Positions 16,285 through 24,445 of a stretch of DNA of 64,000 bases are shown one piece after another (position 1 is the stretch's first letter; each line of letters begins with the position of its first letter). The DNA is from SFWF01 sp045638145 (GTDB lineage Bacteria; Bacillota; Clostridia; Oscillospirales; Acutalibacteraceae). Location: positions 1-64,000 of the forward strand of contig JAZUAU010000021.1 in NCBI GenBank assembly GCA_045638145.1, given 5' to 3'. The notes under the pieces were generated by a model that was not told the DNA's origin, made no database searches, and was given only the letters and a program-made list of their open reading frames with translations. The translations under genes were made by a program, and so were the position numbers.

Positions 16285-17364
16285 TTATTCTTCACCGTAA
16301 AATCCGCTTTCGGGACGGATATCAATCTTCCAGCCGGTAAGCTTTGCCGCAAGGCGAACATTCTGTCCCTTATTTCCGATAGCGAGCGAGAGCTGTGAAT
16401 CAGGAACGGTTACCTTACAAACCTTGGGCTCTTCGCTGATGATTTCAACACCGAGAACCTTTGATGGAGAGAGTGCCTCACCAATAAATGCGACGGGGTC
16501 TTCGGAATATTTGACAATATCAATCTTCTCTCCTGCAAGCTCCTGGACAATTGTGTTTACGCGAGCACCACGCATACCGATGCAAGCGCCGACAGCGTCA
16601 ATCTCGGGGTTAGAGGACCAAACGGCAAGCTTTGTTCTGGATCCTGCCTGACGTGAAACGCTCTTAATCTCGATTGTGCCGTCAAAAATCTCGGGAACTT
16701 CGGTCTCGAAAAGACGCTTTACAAGACCGGGATGTGTTCTGGAAAGCATTATCTTGGGACCCCTCTCGGTTTCCTTAACATCAACAACATAAACCTTAAT
16801 GTGATCCCCCTCGTGAAGCACCTCATCGGGAACCTGTTCAAGCTTGGGAAGTGTTGCTTCGCTCTTTCCGATGGTTACTGCAGCATTGCCTGTAACGGGG
16901 TCGATTCTCTCAACAACAGCAGTAAGAAGCTCACGATTGTGTGACTGGAATTCAGACAGGGTCTGGCTGCGCTCAACATCGCGGATACCCTGACGGATAA
17001 CATGCTTTGCAGTCTGTGCAACGATACGGCCGAATTGACGGGTGTCCATATCAATCTCAACAAACTCGTCGCTGTCCTTTGCCTTATACTGCAGCTTTGC
17101 TTGGTCGCGAAGAATCTGAATTCTGGGGTCTTCCACCTCGTCAACAATATCCTTGCGTAAGGTTACCTTGAAAATCTGCTTTTCGGGGTCAATAGTGCAG
17201 ATTATGTTTTCGGTTGTGCCATAATCCTTGCGGAGCGCAACAACGATAGCGGTAGAAATCTTCTCGGCAATATATTCTGCCGGAATACCTTTCTCCTGCT
17301 CCATAAAGTTCAGTGCTTCAAAAAATTCCTTGTTCTGCGCCTTTGTAGATTTTGTCTTAGCCAT
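16285..17364 (-). CDS. nusA: Transcription termination/antitermination factor NusA
   Basis: A 359-residue NusA of the short Firmicutes type, with an N-terminal RNA-polymerase-binding domain (about 1-125), an S1 domain (about 135-200) and two KH domains (about 205-345, with GACIGMRGARVNTIVQEL and LAIGKGQ-like IGNKGQNVRLAA). No C-terminal acidic repeats are present, as usual outside Proteobacteria. GGAGG is 12 nt upstream of the ATG. Second gene of the operon. Confidence 0.96.
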   Translation of the reverse strand: MAKTKSTKAQNKEFFEALNFMEQEKGIPAEYIAEKISTAIVVALRKDYGTTENIICTIDPEKQIFKVTLRKDIVDEVEDPRIQILRDQAKLQYKAKDSDEFVEIDMDTRQFGRIVAQTAKHVIRQGIRDVERSQTLSEFQSHNRELLTAVVERIDPVTGNAAVTIGKSEATLPKLEQVPDEVLHEGDHIKVYVVDVKETERGPKIMLSRTHPGLVKRLFETEVPEIFDGTIEIKSVSRQAGSRTKLAVWSSNPEIDAVGACIGMRGARVNTIVQELAGEKIDIVKYSEDPVAFIGEALSPSKVLGVEIISEEPKVCKVTVPDSQLSLAIGNKGQNVRLAAKLTGWKIDIRPESGFYGEE

Positions 17365-17384
17365 TTTTCCAATATACCTCCAAA

Positions 17385-17846
17385 TTAAAAATCAATATCA
17401 TCAAGTCTGCAGGATGAAAATGCACTCTTTTCGAGGATTATTTCTTCATCTGCCGCTTTAATTACTAACTCTTTGCCGTCAAAGGATACAAGCTCTCCGC
17501 AAAGCTCCTTCGAGCCATTTATCGCCTTATAAAGCTTAAGCTTAATATCTGCACCTTTATACTTTTCAAAATGCTCTGGTCGGGACAGCTCGCGCTCAAG
17601 CCCCGGTGAGCAAACCTCTAAAAAGTACGAATCTTTAATCGGGTCTGCCTCGTCGAGTACGGGGTCTATCGCGTGGTGCACATTGGTGCAGTCGTCAATA
17701 GAAATGCCCTCTTCGCTATCAAGAATTACCCTCAAATACCAGGAAGCGCCCTCTTTTACGTACTTTACGTCCCAAAGAGAAACCCCCTCGGCCTCTACTG
17801 TGTCCTTGATTAAACCAAAGACCTTTTCAGCAATAGGCGATGCCAT
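17385..17846 (-). CDS. rimP: Ribosome maturation factor RimP
   Basis: A 153-residue RimP that assists early 30S assembly. It contains GVSLWDVKYVKEGASWYLRVILD, ISIDDCTNVHHAIDPVLDEAD and YFLEVCSPGLERELSRPEHF, the defining blocks of the family. I place the start at the ATG at 17846, since the in-frame sequence further upstream (to 17909) runs through the leader hairpin. First gene of the operon that continues through nusA and infB to ribF. Confidence 0.93.
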   Translation of the reverse strand: MASPIAEKVFGLIKDTVEAEGVSLWDVKYVKEGASWYLRVILDSEEGISIDDCTNVHHAIDPVLDEADPIKDSYFLEVCSPGLERELSRPEHFEKYKGADIKLKLYKAINGSKELCGELVSFDGKELVIKAADEEIILEKSAFSSCRLDDIDF

Positions 17847-17873
17847 TTTTTCACACACCCTTACACAAAAACT

Positions 17874-17897
17874 GAAGAGCGGGTCGCCCCACTCTCC
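17874..17897 (-). promoter_or_regulatory. Leader hairpin before rimP (possible attenuator)
   Basis: On the minus strand GAGAGTGGG-GCGA-CCCGCTCTTC forms a GC-rich stem with a GNRA loop, followed by CAGTTTTTGTG. It lies between the promoter and rimP. The shape is that of an intrinsic terminator or a NusA-responsive attenuator. Confidence 0.6.
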
Positions 17898-17923
17898 TTC
17901 ATAGTCCAATATCTTACATACGA

Positions 17924-17952
17924 ATTATACATTATATATAGAAAAATGTCAA
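17924..17952 (-). promoter_or_regulatory. Promoter of the rimP-nusA-infB operon
   Basis: TTGACA (17947-17952), exactly 17 bp, TATAAT (17924-17929) on the minus strand. Both hexamers are perfect consensus. Confidence 0.9.
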
Positions 17953-17969
17953 GCACTATTATTTGAGCT

Positions 17970-18509
17970 TTAATCCTCGAGCTGTCTGCCAAAAAATTCA
18001 GCCGCAACACGAATGAGTGATATATCGCTCTCTGCCGCGGTATCTGCCGCTCCGCTTTGCACCAATGCTACACTTCCGCAAAGGTCGCCCTGCGAGATGA
18101 TGGGATATGCTGCAAGCACCGCACCATCACCGTCTGCCGTCACACTAAGACTCTCCTTACCATCTTCATAAATATAGGGCTGACGGTTTTCCATAACACC
18201 CCCGAGCTCTGCCGAAATTTCCTTGTCGATAATATCCTTCTTAGAAACTCCCGCCGCCGAAATACAGTGGTCGCGGTCGGTAATTACAATTCCGAGCTTG
18301 GTTGCCGTTGCAGCCGCTTCGGCATACTGTGAGGAAATCTCTAAAAGCTCCCCTACGGGCGAATATTTTTTAAATACGACCTCTCCGCCCGCACCCGTAT
18401 AAATCTCAAGCGGGTCGCCCTCGCGTATGCGCATAGTGCGCCTAATCTCTTTTGGAATAACCACACGACCAAGGTCGTCAATTCTTCTCACAATCCCAGT
18501 AGCTTTCAT
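17970..18509 (-). CDS. spoVT: Stage V sporulation protein T (AbrB + GAF regulator)
   Basis: A 179-residue regulator with an AbrB-type swapped-hairpin DNA-binding domain (1-50, ATGIVRRIDDLGRVVIPKEIRR) and a C-terminal GAF-like domain (about 55-178). This is the SpoVT arrangement, in which the protein tunes SigG-dependent genes in the forespore. Its presence supports a spore-forming host. It is divergent in function but not in direction from the rimP operon promoter just beyond its stop codon. A single gene. Confidence 0.92.
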   Translation of the reverse strand: MKATGIVRRIDDLGRVVIPKEIRRTMRIREGDPLEIYTGAGGEVVFKKYSPVGELLEISSQYAEAAATATKLGIVITDRDHCISAAGVSKKDIIDKEISAELGGVMENRQPYIYEDGKESLSVTADGDGAVLAAYPIISQGDLCGSVALVQSGAADTAAESDISLIRVAAEFFGRQLED

Positions 18510-18581
18510 ATATAAATTCTCCTTTAATTTTAAATCGCGATAGTATTATTTGTGATTAAAAGAAAATTATACTGCGTTAAT

Positions 18582-18761
18582 TCAATTATAATCTGCTTTT
18601 TCGTAATCTTTTAAAAGCTTTACTTTTGCTTCGTTTAATATTTTTTCATCGATGTGAGGATATACACACTCTGTGCATAATCCTAAACTATCTATACTAA
18701 TTCTATCTAACACACACTTGCCTTTGGACTGATAAATACAAAAAACATTTTCACGAACCAT
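18582..18761 (-). CDS. Small Cys-containing protein, unknown
   Basis: A 59-residue protein with four Cys in the pattern C-x7-C-x12-C-x2-C (CIYQSKGKC ... LCTEC), which could bind a metal. The C-terminal third is charged and helical. I recognise the pattern as common in Clostridia but know no function. GAGGTGG precedes the ATG at 18761; an in-frame GTG three codons earlier is inside that site. It is divergent from the XRE regulator. Confidence 0.7.
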   Translation of the reverse strand: MVRENVFCIYQSKGKCVLDRISIDSLGLCTECVYPHIDEKILNEAKVKLLKDYEKADYN

Positions 18762-18792
18762 TTTTACCACCTCAAATGCTTAATAATTTAAA

Positions 18793-18821
18793 ATTATAAC
18801 ATCATTATTCCATTTACGCAA
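18793..18821 (-). promoter_or_regulatory. Promoter of the small Cys protein
   Basis: TTGCGT (18816-18821), 17 bp, TATAAT (18793-18798) on the minus strand. The -35 lies in a GC-rich patch (CGCAAGTGCGTACGTGCAA) shared with the divergent regulator, a possible operator. Confidence 0.55.
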
Positions 18822-18874
18822 GTGCGTACGTGCAACAATGTAAAAACGCATACAATATTTTTGAGGTGAAGAAA

Positions 18875-19117
18875 ATGGGCGTCAAAGATGTTGTTGCTGA
18901 AAGATTTAAAAATTTATGTGAAGAAAGAAACATAAAAATTAATGAATTAGCAAATTTATCAGGAGTCACTCCATCTACTGCATATAGTATGATGGATGCA
19001 AACAGACACGATGTATCTATAACTACCATTAAAAAATTCTGCGATGGTTTAGAAATAACTTTAGGTGAATTCTTTACTACACCCGAGTTTGATAACTTAG
19101 AGCAAGAGATTAAATGA
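18875..19117 (+). CDS. XRE-family helix-turn-helix regulator
   Basis: An 80-residue single-domain Cro/C1-type protein: RFKNLCEERNIKINELANLSGVTPSTAYSMMDANRHDVSITTIKKFCDGLEITLGEFF covers the five helices, with the recognition helix in SGVTPSTAYSM. No sensor domain. The ATG at 18875 has GAGGTG upstream; the longer in-frame form (from 18830) lacks a ribosome-binding site. It may control itself and the divergent small gene. It could be an orphan antitoxin-like regulator, though no toxin is adjacent. Confidence 0.85.
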   Translation: MGVKDVVAERFKNLCEERNIKINELANLSGVTPSTAYSMMDANRHDVSITTIKKFCDGLEITLGEFFTTPEFDNLEQEIK

Positions 19118-19146
19118 GCTGAGAGAAATCTTAATATAAACACATA

Positions 19147-19175
19147 AACAGCGAGGTGAATTTCACCTCGCTGTT
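19147..19175. terminator. Bidirectional terminator
   Basis: AACAGCGAGGTGAA / TTTCACCTCGCTGTT is a perfect 14-bp stem with almost no loop, between the convergent XRE and MBL genes. Confidence 0.8.
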
Positions 19176-19185
19176 GTGTTATTGC

Positions 19186-20100
19186 TTATATTTCTTTAGT
19201 TGCTATATATTCCACGTAGCCGTTACGCACACGTGCAGTCAGCCGACCGCATTCCACCAGATGCTCCACCAATACGGTGATATTTCGCTTGGAGCCTACC
19301 ACCTTAAGGGTGTCGTTCAAGTCTGTGCCAAGCGTTTTCATTACCGCAGCACACAACTGCTCAAGTGTTTTCCAGTCGCCTGCCAGGCTCTCCACCAAAT
19401 CCAACTTTTGAAAGGAGTTGGCGAGGTTTCGGTCGATAAGCTCGCCGATGTCATCAAACACACCGTTGTGTGCCAGAATATACCTTGCGCATTTTAGATT
19501 TCGAAGAGATTCTTTTGCCTCTAAATCGAGTCGACCGCAGGTGTGATAGGGGATGCGAACCGACTGCAACACATTGTCGCTGAGCAAGGTGTCGCCCAGA
19601 TATGCCACATTATCGGGTGTGACAAAACCGACCTGTTCGACCGCATGACCCGGAAGCCACAACAGTGAAAATCGGTAGCCGCAGACCGTGATCTCCTCGG
19701 CATCCCGTGGGATAATCTCGTCGGGTTGGCAGTAGGAATGAGGACCGCGCGCCTTGTACATCGTGACGGTTTCATAACCCGATGCAAGCAAATTGTGCTC
19801 GTCGACGCTCACGATAGCACTGTATGGGGTCATATATACCCTGCATCCGTGCGCCTTCTTGATAGCCGAGTGATTACCTATATGATCACGATGAAAATGA
19901 CTGGTCAAAAGCACCGAAACGTGGATATTCTCCCTCTTCAAGAGATTCAGTATTCCCTCACGGTCGGGATGTTTTAGACCCGAGTCAATCATTACTGCAG
20001 AGGTGCGGTCGGGCATATACAGCGGGATGCGGCAAAAACGAGTTACGATACACCACGTATCCCCCAGCACATGCTCCAGTTGGGCTGTATCAGCACTCAT
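19186..20100 (-). CDS. MBL-fold metallohydrolase
   Basis: A 304-residue metallo-beta-lactamase-fold enzyme. The dinuclear zinc motif HxHxDH is TSHFHRDH (His68, His70, Asp72, His73), followed by PGHAVEQVG and LGDTLLSD supplying further ligands, and a C-terminal winged-helix-like tail (about 225-304). Family members include acyl-CoA or acylated-ester hydrolases and glyoxalase II. The ATG overlaps the stop of the upstream SDR (TAATG), so it belongs to the acyl-CoA operon as its last gene. By context it could be a thioesterase or lactonase in that pathway; this is inference. Confidence 0.85.
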   Translation of the reverse strand: MSADTAQLEHVLGDTWCIVTRFCRIPLYMPDRTSAVMIDSGLKHPDREGILNLLKRENIHVSVLLTSHFHRDHIGNHSAIKKAHGCRVYMTPYSAIVSVDEHNLLASGYETVTMYKARGPHSYCQPDEIIPRDAEEITVCGYRFSLLWLPGHAVEQVGFVTPDNVAYLGDTLLSDNVLQSVRIPYHTCGRLDLEAKESLRNLKCARYILAHNGVFDDIGELIDRNLANSFQKLDLVESLAGDWKTLEQLCAAVMKTLGTDLNDTLKVVGSKRNITVLVEHLVECGRLTARVRNGYVEYIATKEI

Positions 20101-20846
20101 TAACTGCACACCGAACCGCCGCTGGCATAGATGGTCTGACCGGTAACCCAACTGGAATCATCGGTAGCAAGGAATGTCACCACAGCAGCCAATTCTTCCG
20201 GTGTACCCATTCGCTGGAACGGGATTCTTTGGATGGAAGCAGCGAGTTTCTCTTCGCCTACGGCACGCATCATATCAGTGTCGATAAATGCCGGTGCCAC
20301 ACAATTCATACGGACGTTTTTACGTGCAAGCTCCTTTCCAAGGGTACGGGTAAAGCCCTGAAGAGCCGCCTTTGTAGCGGCATAGTTAGCCTGTCCCGGA
20401 TTTCCCATAAGAGAGGTGGAAGAAATGTTGATAATAGAGCCGTACTCCTGCTCGCGCATCATGGGTACAACGAACTTACAGGTATTGTAAACACCATTGA
20501 GATTAACGTCGATTACCTGATACCACTCATCATCGGTCATCTTATGGAAGATGCGGTCACGGGTGATGCCGGCATTGTTTACAAGGACATCTATTCTGCC
20601 GAATTTAGCCGCCACCTCATCTATGGCAGCCTTAACCTCCTCACTGTCAGCAACATTACATTTGATGGCAATAATTTTTTGGCCGGAGGGGTCAAGCTCG
20701 GCGGCGGTGGTTTTGGCAAGCTCTACGTCCCATTCGAGTATAGCTACACCGGCGGCTTGCTCTTCGAGAAAGCGCTTGGCAATAGCCTTGCCGATACCCT
20801 TGCCTGCGCCGGTCACGATACAATATTTTCCTTCAAGATTTTTCAT
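20100..20846 (-). CDS. Short-chain dehydrogenase/reductase (FabG-like)
   Basis: A 248-residue classical SDR. The nucleotide motif TGAGKGIG is at 12-19, NNAG near 90-93, and the catalytic set is Asn115, Ser142/143, Tyr155 and Lys159 (YAATK). Asp/Trp after the second strand does not decide NAD versus NADP. It resembles 3-oxoacyl-ACP/CoA reductases. In the operon it sits between a hydroxyacyl-CoA dehydrogenase and an MBL hydrolase, so it probably oxidises or reduces a hydroxyl on an acyl-CoA intermediate rather than serving fatty-acid synthesis; no acp, fabD or fabF is present. Confidence 0.9.
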   Translation of the reverse strand: MKNLEGKYCIVTGAGKGIGKAIAKRFLEEQAAGVAILEWDVELAKTTAAELDPSGQKIIAIKCNVADSEEVKAAIDEVAAKFGRIDVLVNNAGITRDRIFHKMTDDEWYQVIDVNLNGVYNTCKFVVPMMREQEYGSIINISSTSLMGNPGQANYAATKAALQGFTRTLGKELARKNVRMNCVAPAFIDTDMMRAVGEEKLAASIQRIPFQRMGTPEELAAVVTFLATDDSSWVTGQTIYASGGSVCS

Positions 20847-20858
20847 TTTATTTACTCC

Positions 20859-21713
20859 TTATTCGTAATCATAGAAGCCGTGGCCAACCTTGCGACCTAA
20901 ACGACCTTCTTTTACCAGATTTTCATAGACATCGAACATATCGGGTTTTTTACCGGTGGTTTCGTAACGATTCTTAATAATGGTGTAGGTCAGATCTATT
21001 CCGGTCAGGTCTTCCAAACGGAAAGGTCCCATCTTGTGGTTGAAGCCATATTCCATAGCGATATCAACCTCTTCAAAGGTGCAATAACCGTTTTCTACGA
21101 GGTAACGGGCACGCTCGTACAGACCGCCCATCAGGTAGTTGCCGGCAAAGCCGGGAATTTCCTTCTTCTGCCAGATGGGTTTCTTTTCCATAAGGAGGCA
21201 GAGGTCATACACAGCCTGTGCCGTTTCGGTAGAGGTGTGAGGACCCTGTACCACCTCAACGAACTTCATAACGAGGGCAGGATTATAAAAGTGCATATTG
21301 CACATTTTGGAGGGATTCTTTACGCAATCTGCAAACTTGGAAGATATCATGAAGCTTGAGTTGGTAGCGAAAATAACATGGTCATCAACATACTGATCAA
21401 CCTCTTTAAAGAAGGCGCGCTTTACGTCCTCCTTCTCGATGATGCACTCAATAATACAATCCACCCCTTCTACCGCATCCTTGAGACTGTCAAAGGTGTG
21501 GAAACGCGCACGTGCGGCATCTACCTGCTCCTGAGTCAAACGGCCCTTTGCAACGCGGCCTGCCAGATATTCATCTGCCCATTTTTCTACGTCGGCAAGT
21601 ACCTCCGGCATCAGGTCATACACCGTCGCCTCTACACCGTAGATAGCGGCACACATCGCGATCTGACGGCCCATACGGCCGCCGCCTGCTACACATATTT
21701 TTTCAATTTTCAT
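20859..21713 (-). CDS. 3-hydroxyacyl-CoA dehydrogenase
   Basis: A 284-residue NAD-dependent enzyme of the Hbd/FadB-N family. The Rossmann motif is GGGRMG (10-15) and Ser119/120 and the catalytic His141-Glu153 pair lie in TNSS and MHFYNPALVMKFVEV. The C-terminal dimerisation domain has GFAGNYLMGGLYERARYLVENG. Length equals Clostridium Hbd (about 282), but the usual GAGTMG and HFFNP motifs are altered, so its substrate is probably not plain 3-hydroxybutyryl-CoA. Neighbours are two CoA-transferases upstream and an SDR downstream. Confidence 0.9.
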   Translation of the reverse strand: MKIEKICVAGGGRMGRQIAMCAAIYGVEATVYDLMPEVLADVEKWADEYLAGRVAKGRLTQEQVDAARARFHTFDSLKDAVEGVDCIIECIIEKEDVKRAFFKEVDQYVDDHVIFATNSSFMISSKFADCVKNPSKMCNMHFYNPALVMKFVEVVQGPHTSTETAQAVYDLCLLMEKKPIWQKKEIPGFAGNYLMGGLYERARYLVENGYCTFEEVDIAMEYGFNHKMGPFRLEDLTGIDLTYTIIKNRYETTGKKPDMFDVYENLVKEGRLGRKVGHGFYDYE

Positions 21714-21730
21714 TTTTAATCCATCCTTTC

Positions 21731-22942
21731 TTAACCGATGCTTATAGCACCGGAAGCTTCCATAGTTTTTAGCTGATCCTCTGTATAACCCAGTTTTTTA
21801 AGGATCTCGGCTGTGTCTGCTCCCGCTTTTGGTGCAGGGATTGTTTTGAGCTCTCCCACAGAATCCATCTCAATGGGGCTCCTGGGCATTACGCCAGTTT
21901 TTCCGTTTTGGAAGGTCACATTTTCAAGATACCCGTTTGCCCACGCCTGTTCATCGGTAGCAATTTCGTGGAAATGTCCCATCCGAATCATCGGCAGGTC
22001 ATATTCCTTGGCAAGTGCCAGCCAATGCTCAGAGGGCTTCTTAAGGAATTCACCACTAACCTCTTCATAGTGGGCGTGACGGTTTTGCCAGCGACCGTCA
22101 GCATCGCAAAAACGAGGGTCGTCTGCCAAGTCTTCCCTTTCAATCATTTTGTACATTGAGGGGAGCTTATCAAGGGCATAGCCCGATATGTAAATCCACT
22201 CCCCGTCCGCACATTCAAAGCACCCCGACGTGGCGCCGTGGCTCGCCCGGTCGGTAGGATACCGTCTGCCAAAGGGCGGCTGACAGGCTATTGCCATAGT
22301 GCCCATGGTAAAGATGCCATTGTGATAAAGCCCCGCACGAACGTAGTCGCCAAGACCCGTATCCTTTTTGCGGTAGAGCGCGGCACAGATTTCACCCATT
22401 AAGAGATAACCCGTAATGGTGTCACCCATACTTGAAGGAGGTTGCACAGGCTCATAGCCATCGAGCGAAAGGTCACGCAGAAAACCGCTCTTAGCCCAAA
22501 AGGCGCTTGTGTCAAAGGCTGGTTTTTCTGCCTCGGGTCCGTTTTCACCGTAGCCGAGCAGTATTGCATAGATAAGTGCAGGGTATTTATCCTTAATGTT
22601 GTCATAGGTCAATCCAAGCCTCTTTAGAGCCGCAGGTCTTAGATTGGTAATAAAGACATCTGCCTCGGAAAGAAGGCGGTGAAGCACCTCCAAACCCTCA
22701 GAATTTTTAAGATTTAAAACGATATGCTTTTTGCCAGCGTTGTAGATATCAAATACGGGGTTTTCTTCTGCCGAAAATTCCGACGGCAAAAAGCTTACGC
22801 CCGTTTCACGCCAAGCGTCCCCTTTTGGACCCTCAACCTTGATAACCTCGGCACCGAGGTCGGCAAGTAATCGTGCTGTAACAGGTCCCGCAACATAGGT
22901 AGAAAGCTCTACAACCTTAACACCGTTTAGCGGTTTATTCAT
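21731..22942 (-). CDS. CaiB/BaiF family III CoA-transferase (copy 2)
   Basis: A 403-residue family III CoA-transferase. Key segments are VVELSTYVAGPVTARLLADLGAEVIKVE (N-terminal Rossmann region), the candidate catalytic Asp144 in KPAFDTSAFWA, and the C-terminal DLPMIRMGHFHE ... NGYLENV block. It moves CoA between carboxylic acids through an Asp-CoA thioester. The ATG at 22942 overlaps the end of the upstream paralogue by 8 bp; a longer start would lie inside that gene. The two paralogues are about half identical by eye and may form a heteromer, as in BbsEF. Confidence 0.92.
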   Translation of the reverse strand: MNKPLNGVKVVELSTYVAGPVTARLLADLGAEVIKVEGPKGDAWRETGVSFLPSEFSAEENPVFDIYNAGKKHIVLNLKNSEGLEVLHRLLSEADVFITNLRPAALKRLGLTYDNIKDKYPALIYAILLGYGENGPEAEKPAFDTSAFWAKSGFLRDLSLDGYEPVQPPSSMGDTITGYLLMGEICAALYRKKDTGLGDYVRAGLYHNGIFTMGTMAIACQPPFGRRYPTDRASHGATSGCFECADGEWIYISGYALDKLPSMYKMIEREDLADDPRFCDADGRWQNRHAHYEEVSGEFLKKPSEHWLALAKEYDLPMIRMGHFHEIATDEQAWANGYLENVTFQNGKTGVMPRSPIEMDSVGELKTIPAPKAGADTAEILKKLGYTEDQLKTMEASGAISIG

Positions 22943-24158
22943 GTTTCTCACCCACAGCTGCTCCGTTTTCAAGCATTTTTGCAATCTGCTCTTCGCTATA
23001 ACCGATCCCGCTCAAAATCTCCACCGTGTGGGCACCGTTAGGTGGACATGGCACGGTAGACGGGGTGGTAAAAGATGCCATCTCAATAGGGCTAGAAGGC
23101 ATTACGTCGGTGTTGCCGTTTTGGAAGGTCACGTGTTCCACAAACCCGTTTGCCCAAGCCTGAGGATCCTCCGAAATGTCGCTGAAATGCGCCATCCTCA
23201 CGATTGGAATATCCAGCTCTTCTCCCAATTGGAGCCATTCGGCAGCAGGTTTTTGGATGAAGGCTTCGCTGATTTCTGTGTAAAGCTCGTCCACGTGATT
23301 TCTCCGCTCTGCGCCTTGAAACCGCACGTCATTCAGCAGATCGACGCGCCCAATCATTTCAAAAAGCTTTGGCTCCACCTTGGCAGATTCACCACTAGCA
23401 AGGAAAATCCATTCGCCGTCGGCACATTGATAACTGCCGCTGGTCGCTCCGTGTTGTGCGCGAACGCGTGGATAGATGTTTCCGAATGGTTTTTGGGAAA
23501 CGATAGCCATTGTGCCCATGCAGAATATACCGTTGCGAAACAGAGTGGAACTTACAAAGTCACCCTTTCCGGTGCGCACGCGGTTATACAGCGCTGCATT
23601 AATCTCTGATAGCAAAAGATATCCTGTTGCCGTGTCGCCTACGCTGGCAGGAGTAGCAACGGGATAATACTCGTTGGTCTTTACCGACATATCACACAGG
23701 AATCCAGTTCGAGCCCAGAAGGCGGTAGTGTCAAAGGCAGGCTTGCCCGAATCGGGACCCTCGGGTCCGTAGCCAAGCACCATAGCGTAGATGAGCTTCG
23801 GGTACATATCCTTTATATCCTCATAGGAAAAGCCCAAACGCTTTAATGCGGCGGGGCGGGTATTGGTAATGAATACGTCGGCCTCAGCAAGCAGTTTGTG
23901 AAAAGCCTCTTTTCCCTCGGACGATTTTAGATTCAGAGAAATATGCTTTTTGCCTGTGTTGTAAATTGCAAATACGGGATTTTCCTCCATACTGAAATGG
24001 GCGTTCATTTTAGCACCCTGCCCACGCCAAGCATCACCCGTAGGGGCCTCCACTTTTATAACGTCGGCACCCATATCTGCCATCAAACGTGCAGTTACGG
24101 GGGCGGCAACAAAGGTAGCTAATTCCACAACCTTAAGGCCGGAAAGCGGTCCACTCAT
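22935..24158 (-). CDS. CaiB/BaiF family III CoA-transferase (copy 1)
   Basis: A 407-residue paralogue of the next gene, first in its operon. VVELATFVAAPVTARLMADMGADVIKVE and the candidate nucleophile Asp143 in KPAFDTTAFWA are conserved, as is the DIPIVRMAHFSD C-terminal block. Family members activate carnitine, bile acids, oxalate or benzylsuccinate; substrate specificity cannot be read here. AAAAAGGAGTG precedes the ATG. The operon continues with copy 2, a hydroxyacyl-CoA dehydrogenase, an SDR and an MBL hydrolase, and is divergent from a thiolase gene. Confidence 0.92.
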   Translation of the reverse strand: MSGPLSGLKVVELATFVAAPVTARLMADMGADVIKVEAPTGDAWRGQGAKMNAHFSMEENPVFAIYNTGKKHISLNLKSSEGKEAFHKLLAEADVFITNTRPAALKRLGFSYEDIKDMYPKLIYAMVLGYGPEGPDSGKPAFDTTAFWARTGFLCDMSVKTNEYYPVATPASVGDTATGYLLLSEINAALYNRVRTGKGDFVSSTLFRNGIFCMGTMAIVSQKPFGNIYPRVRAQHGATSGSYQCADGEWIFLASGESAKVEPKLFEMIGRVDLLNDVRFQGAERRNHVDELYTEISEAFIQKPAAEWLQLGEELDIPIVRMAHFSDISEDPQAWANGFVEHVTFQNGNTDVMPSSPIEMASFTTPSTVPCPPNGAHTVEILSGIGYSEEQIAKMLENGAAVGEKHE

Positions 24159-24188
24159 ACAAACACTCCTTTTTGATTTTATACCACC

Positions 24189-24217
24189 ATTATAAGTAGA
24201 TTACTGCGAAAAGTCAA
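24189..24217 (-). promoter_or_regulatory. Promoter of the CoA-transferase operon
   Basis: TTGACT (24212-24217), 17 bp, TATAAT (24189-24194) on the minus strand, 30 bp from the start codon. Confidence 0.8.
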
Positions 24218-24227
24218 CAACTCTATC

Positions 24228-24298
24228 CAAATATTTGTCAATTATATCGCTTAAGTCTTTTTTTGGGGGCCATTATCAGCATTTTATACAAATATTTG
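24228..24298. promoter_or_regulatory. Pair of CAAATATTTG palindromes
   Basis: The perfect palindrome CAAATATTTG occurs at 24228-24237 and 24289-24298, 61 bp apart centre to centre, close to six helical turns. The first lies just upstream of the minus-strand -35. A looping repressor or activator site is plausible. Confidence 0.5.
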
Positions 24299-24325
24299 TG
24301 CCGAACCGTAAATATTATGGATTAA

Positions 24326-24355
24326 CACCAACAATGTATTGACAATTTGTTGGTG
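24326..24355. promoter_or_regulatory. Operator-like inverted repeat over the thiolase -35
   Basis: CACCAACAA (24326-24334) and TTGTTGGTG (24347-24355) are perfect 9-bp complements with a 12-bp gap that contains the -35 box. A bound regulator would occlude the promoter. Confidence 0.6.
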
Positions 24356-24367
24356 TGGTGGTATTCT
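24339..24367 (+). promoter_or_regulatory. Thiolase promoter
   Basis: TTGACA (24339-24344), 17 bp, TATTCT (24362-24367). Confidence 0.75.
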
Positions 24368-24445
24368 TAAAATTAAGCCGAGGCAATAATTTTCGAGGCT
24401 TAATAAAACAAATCTAAATATTTTAAAGTTTTTGGAGGAATGTTT

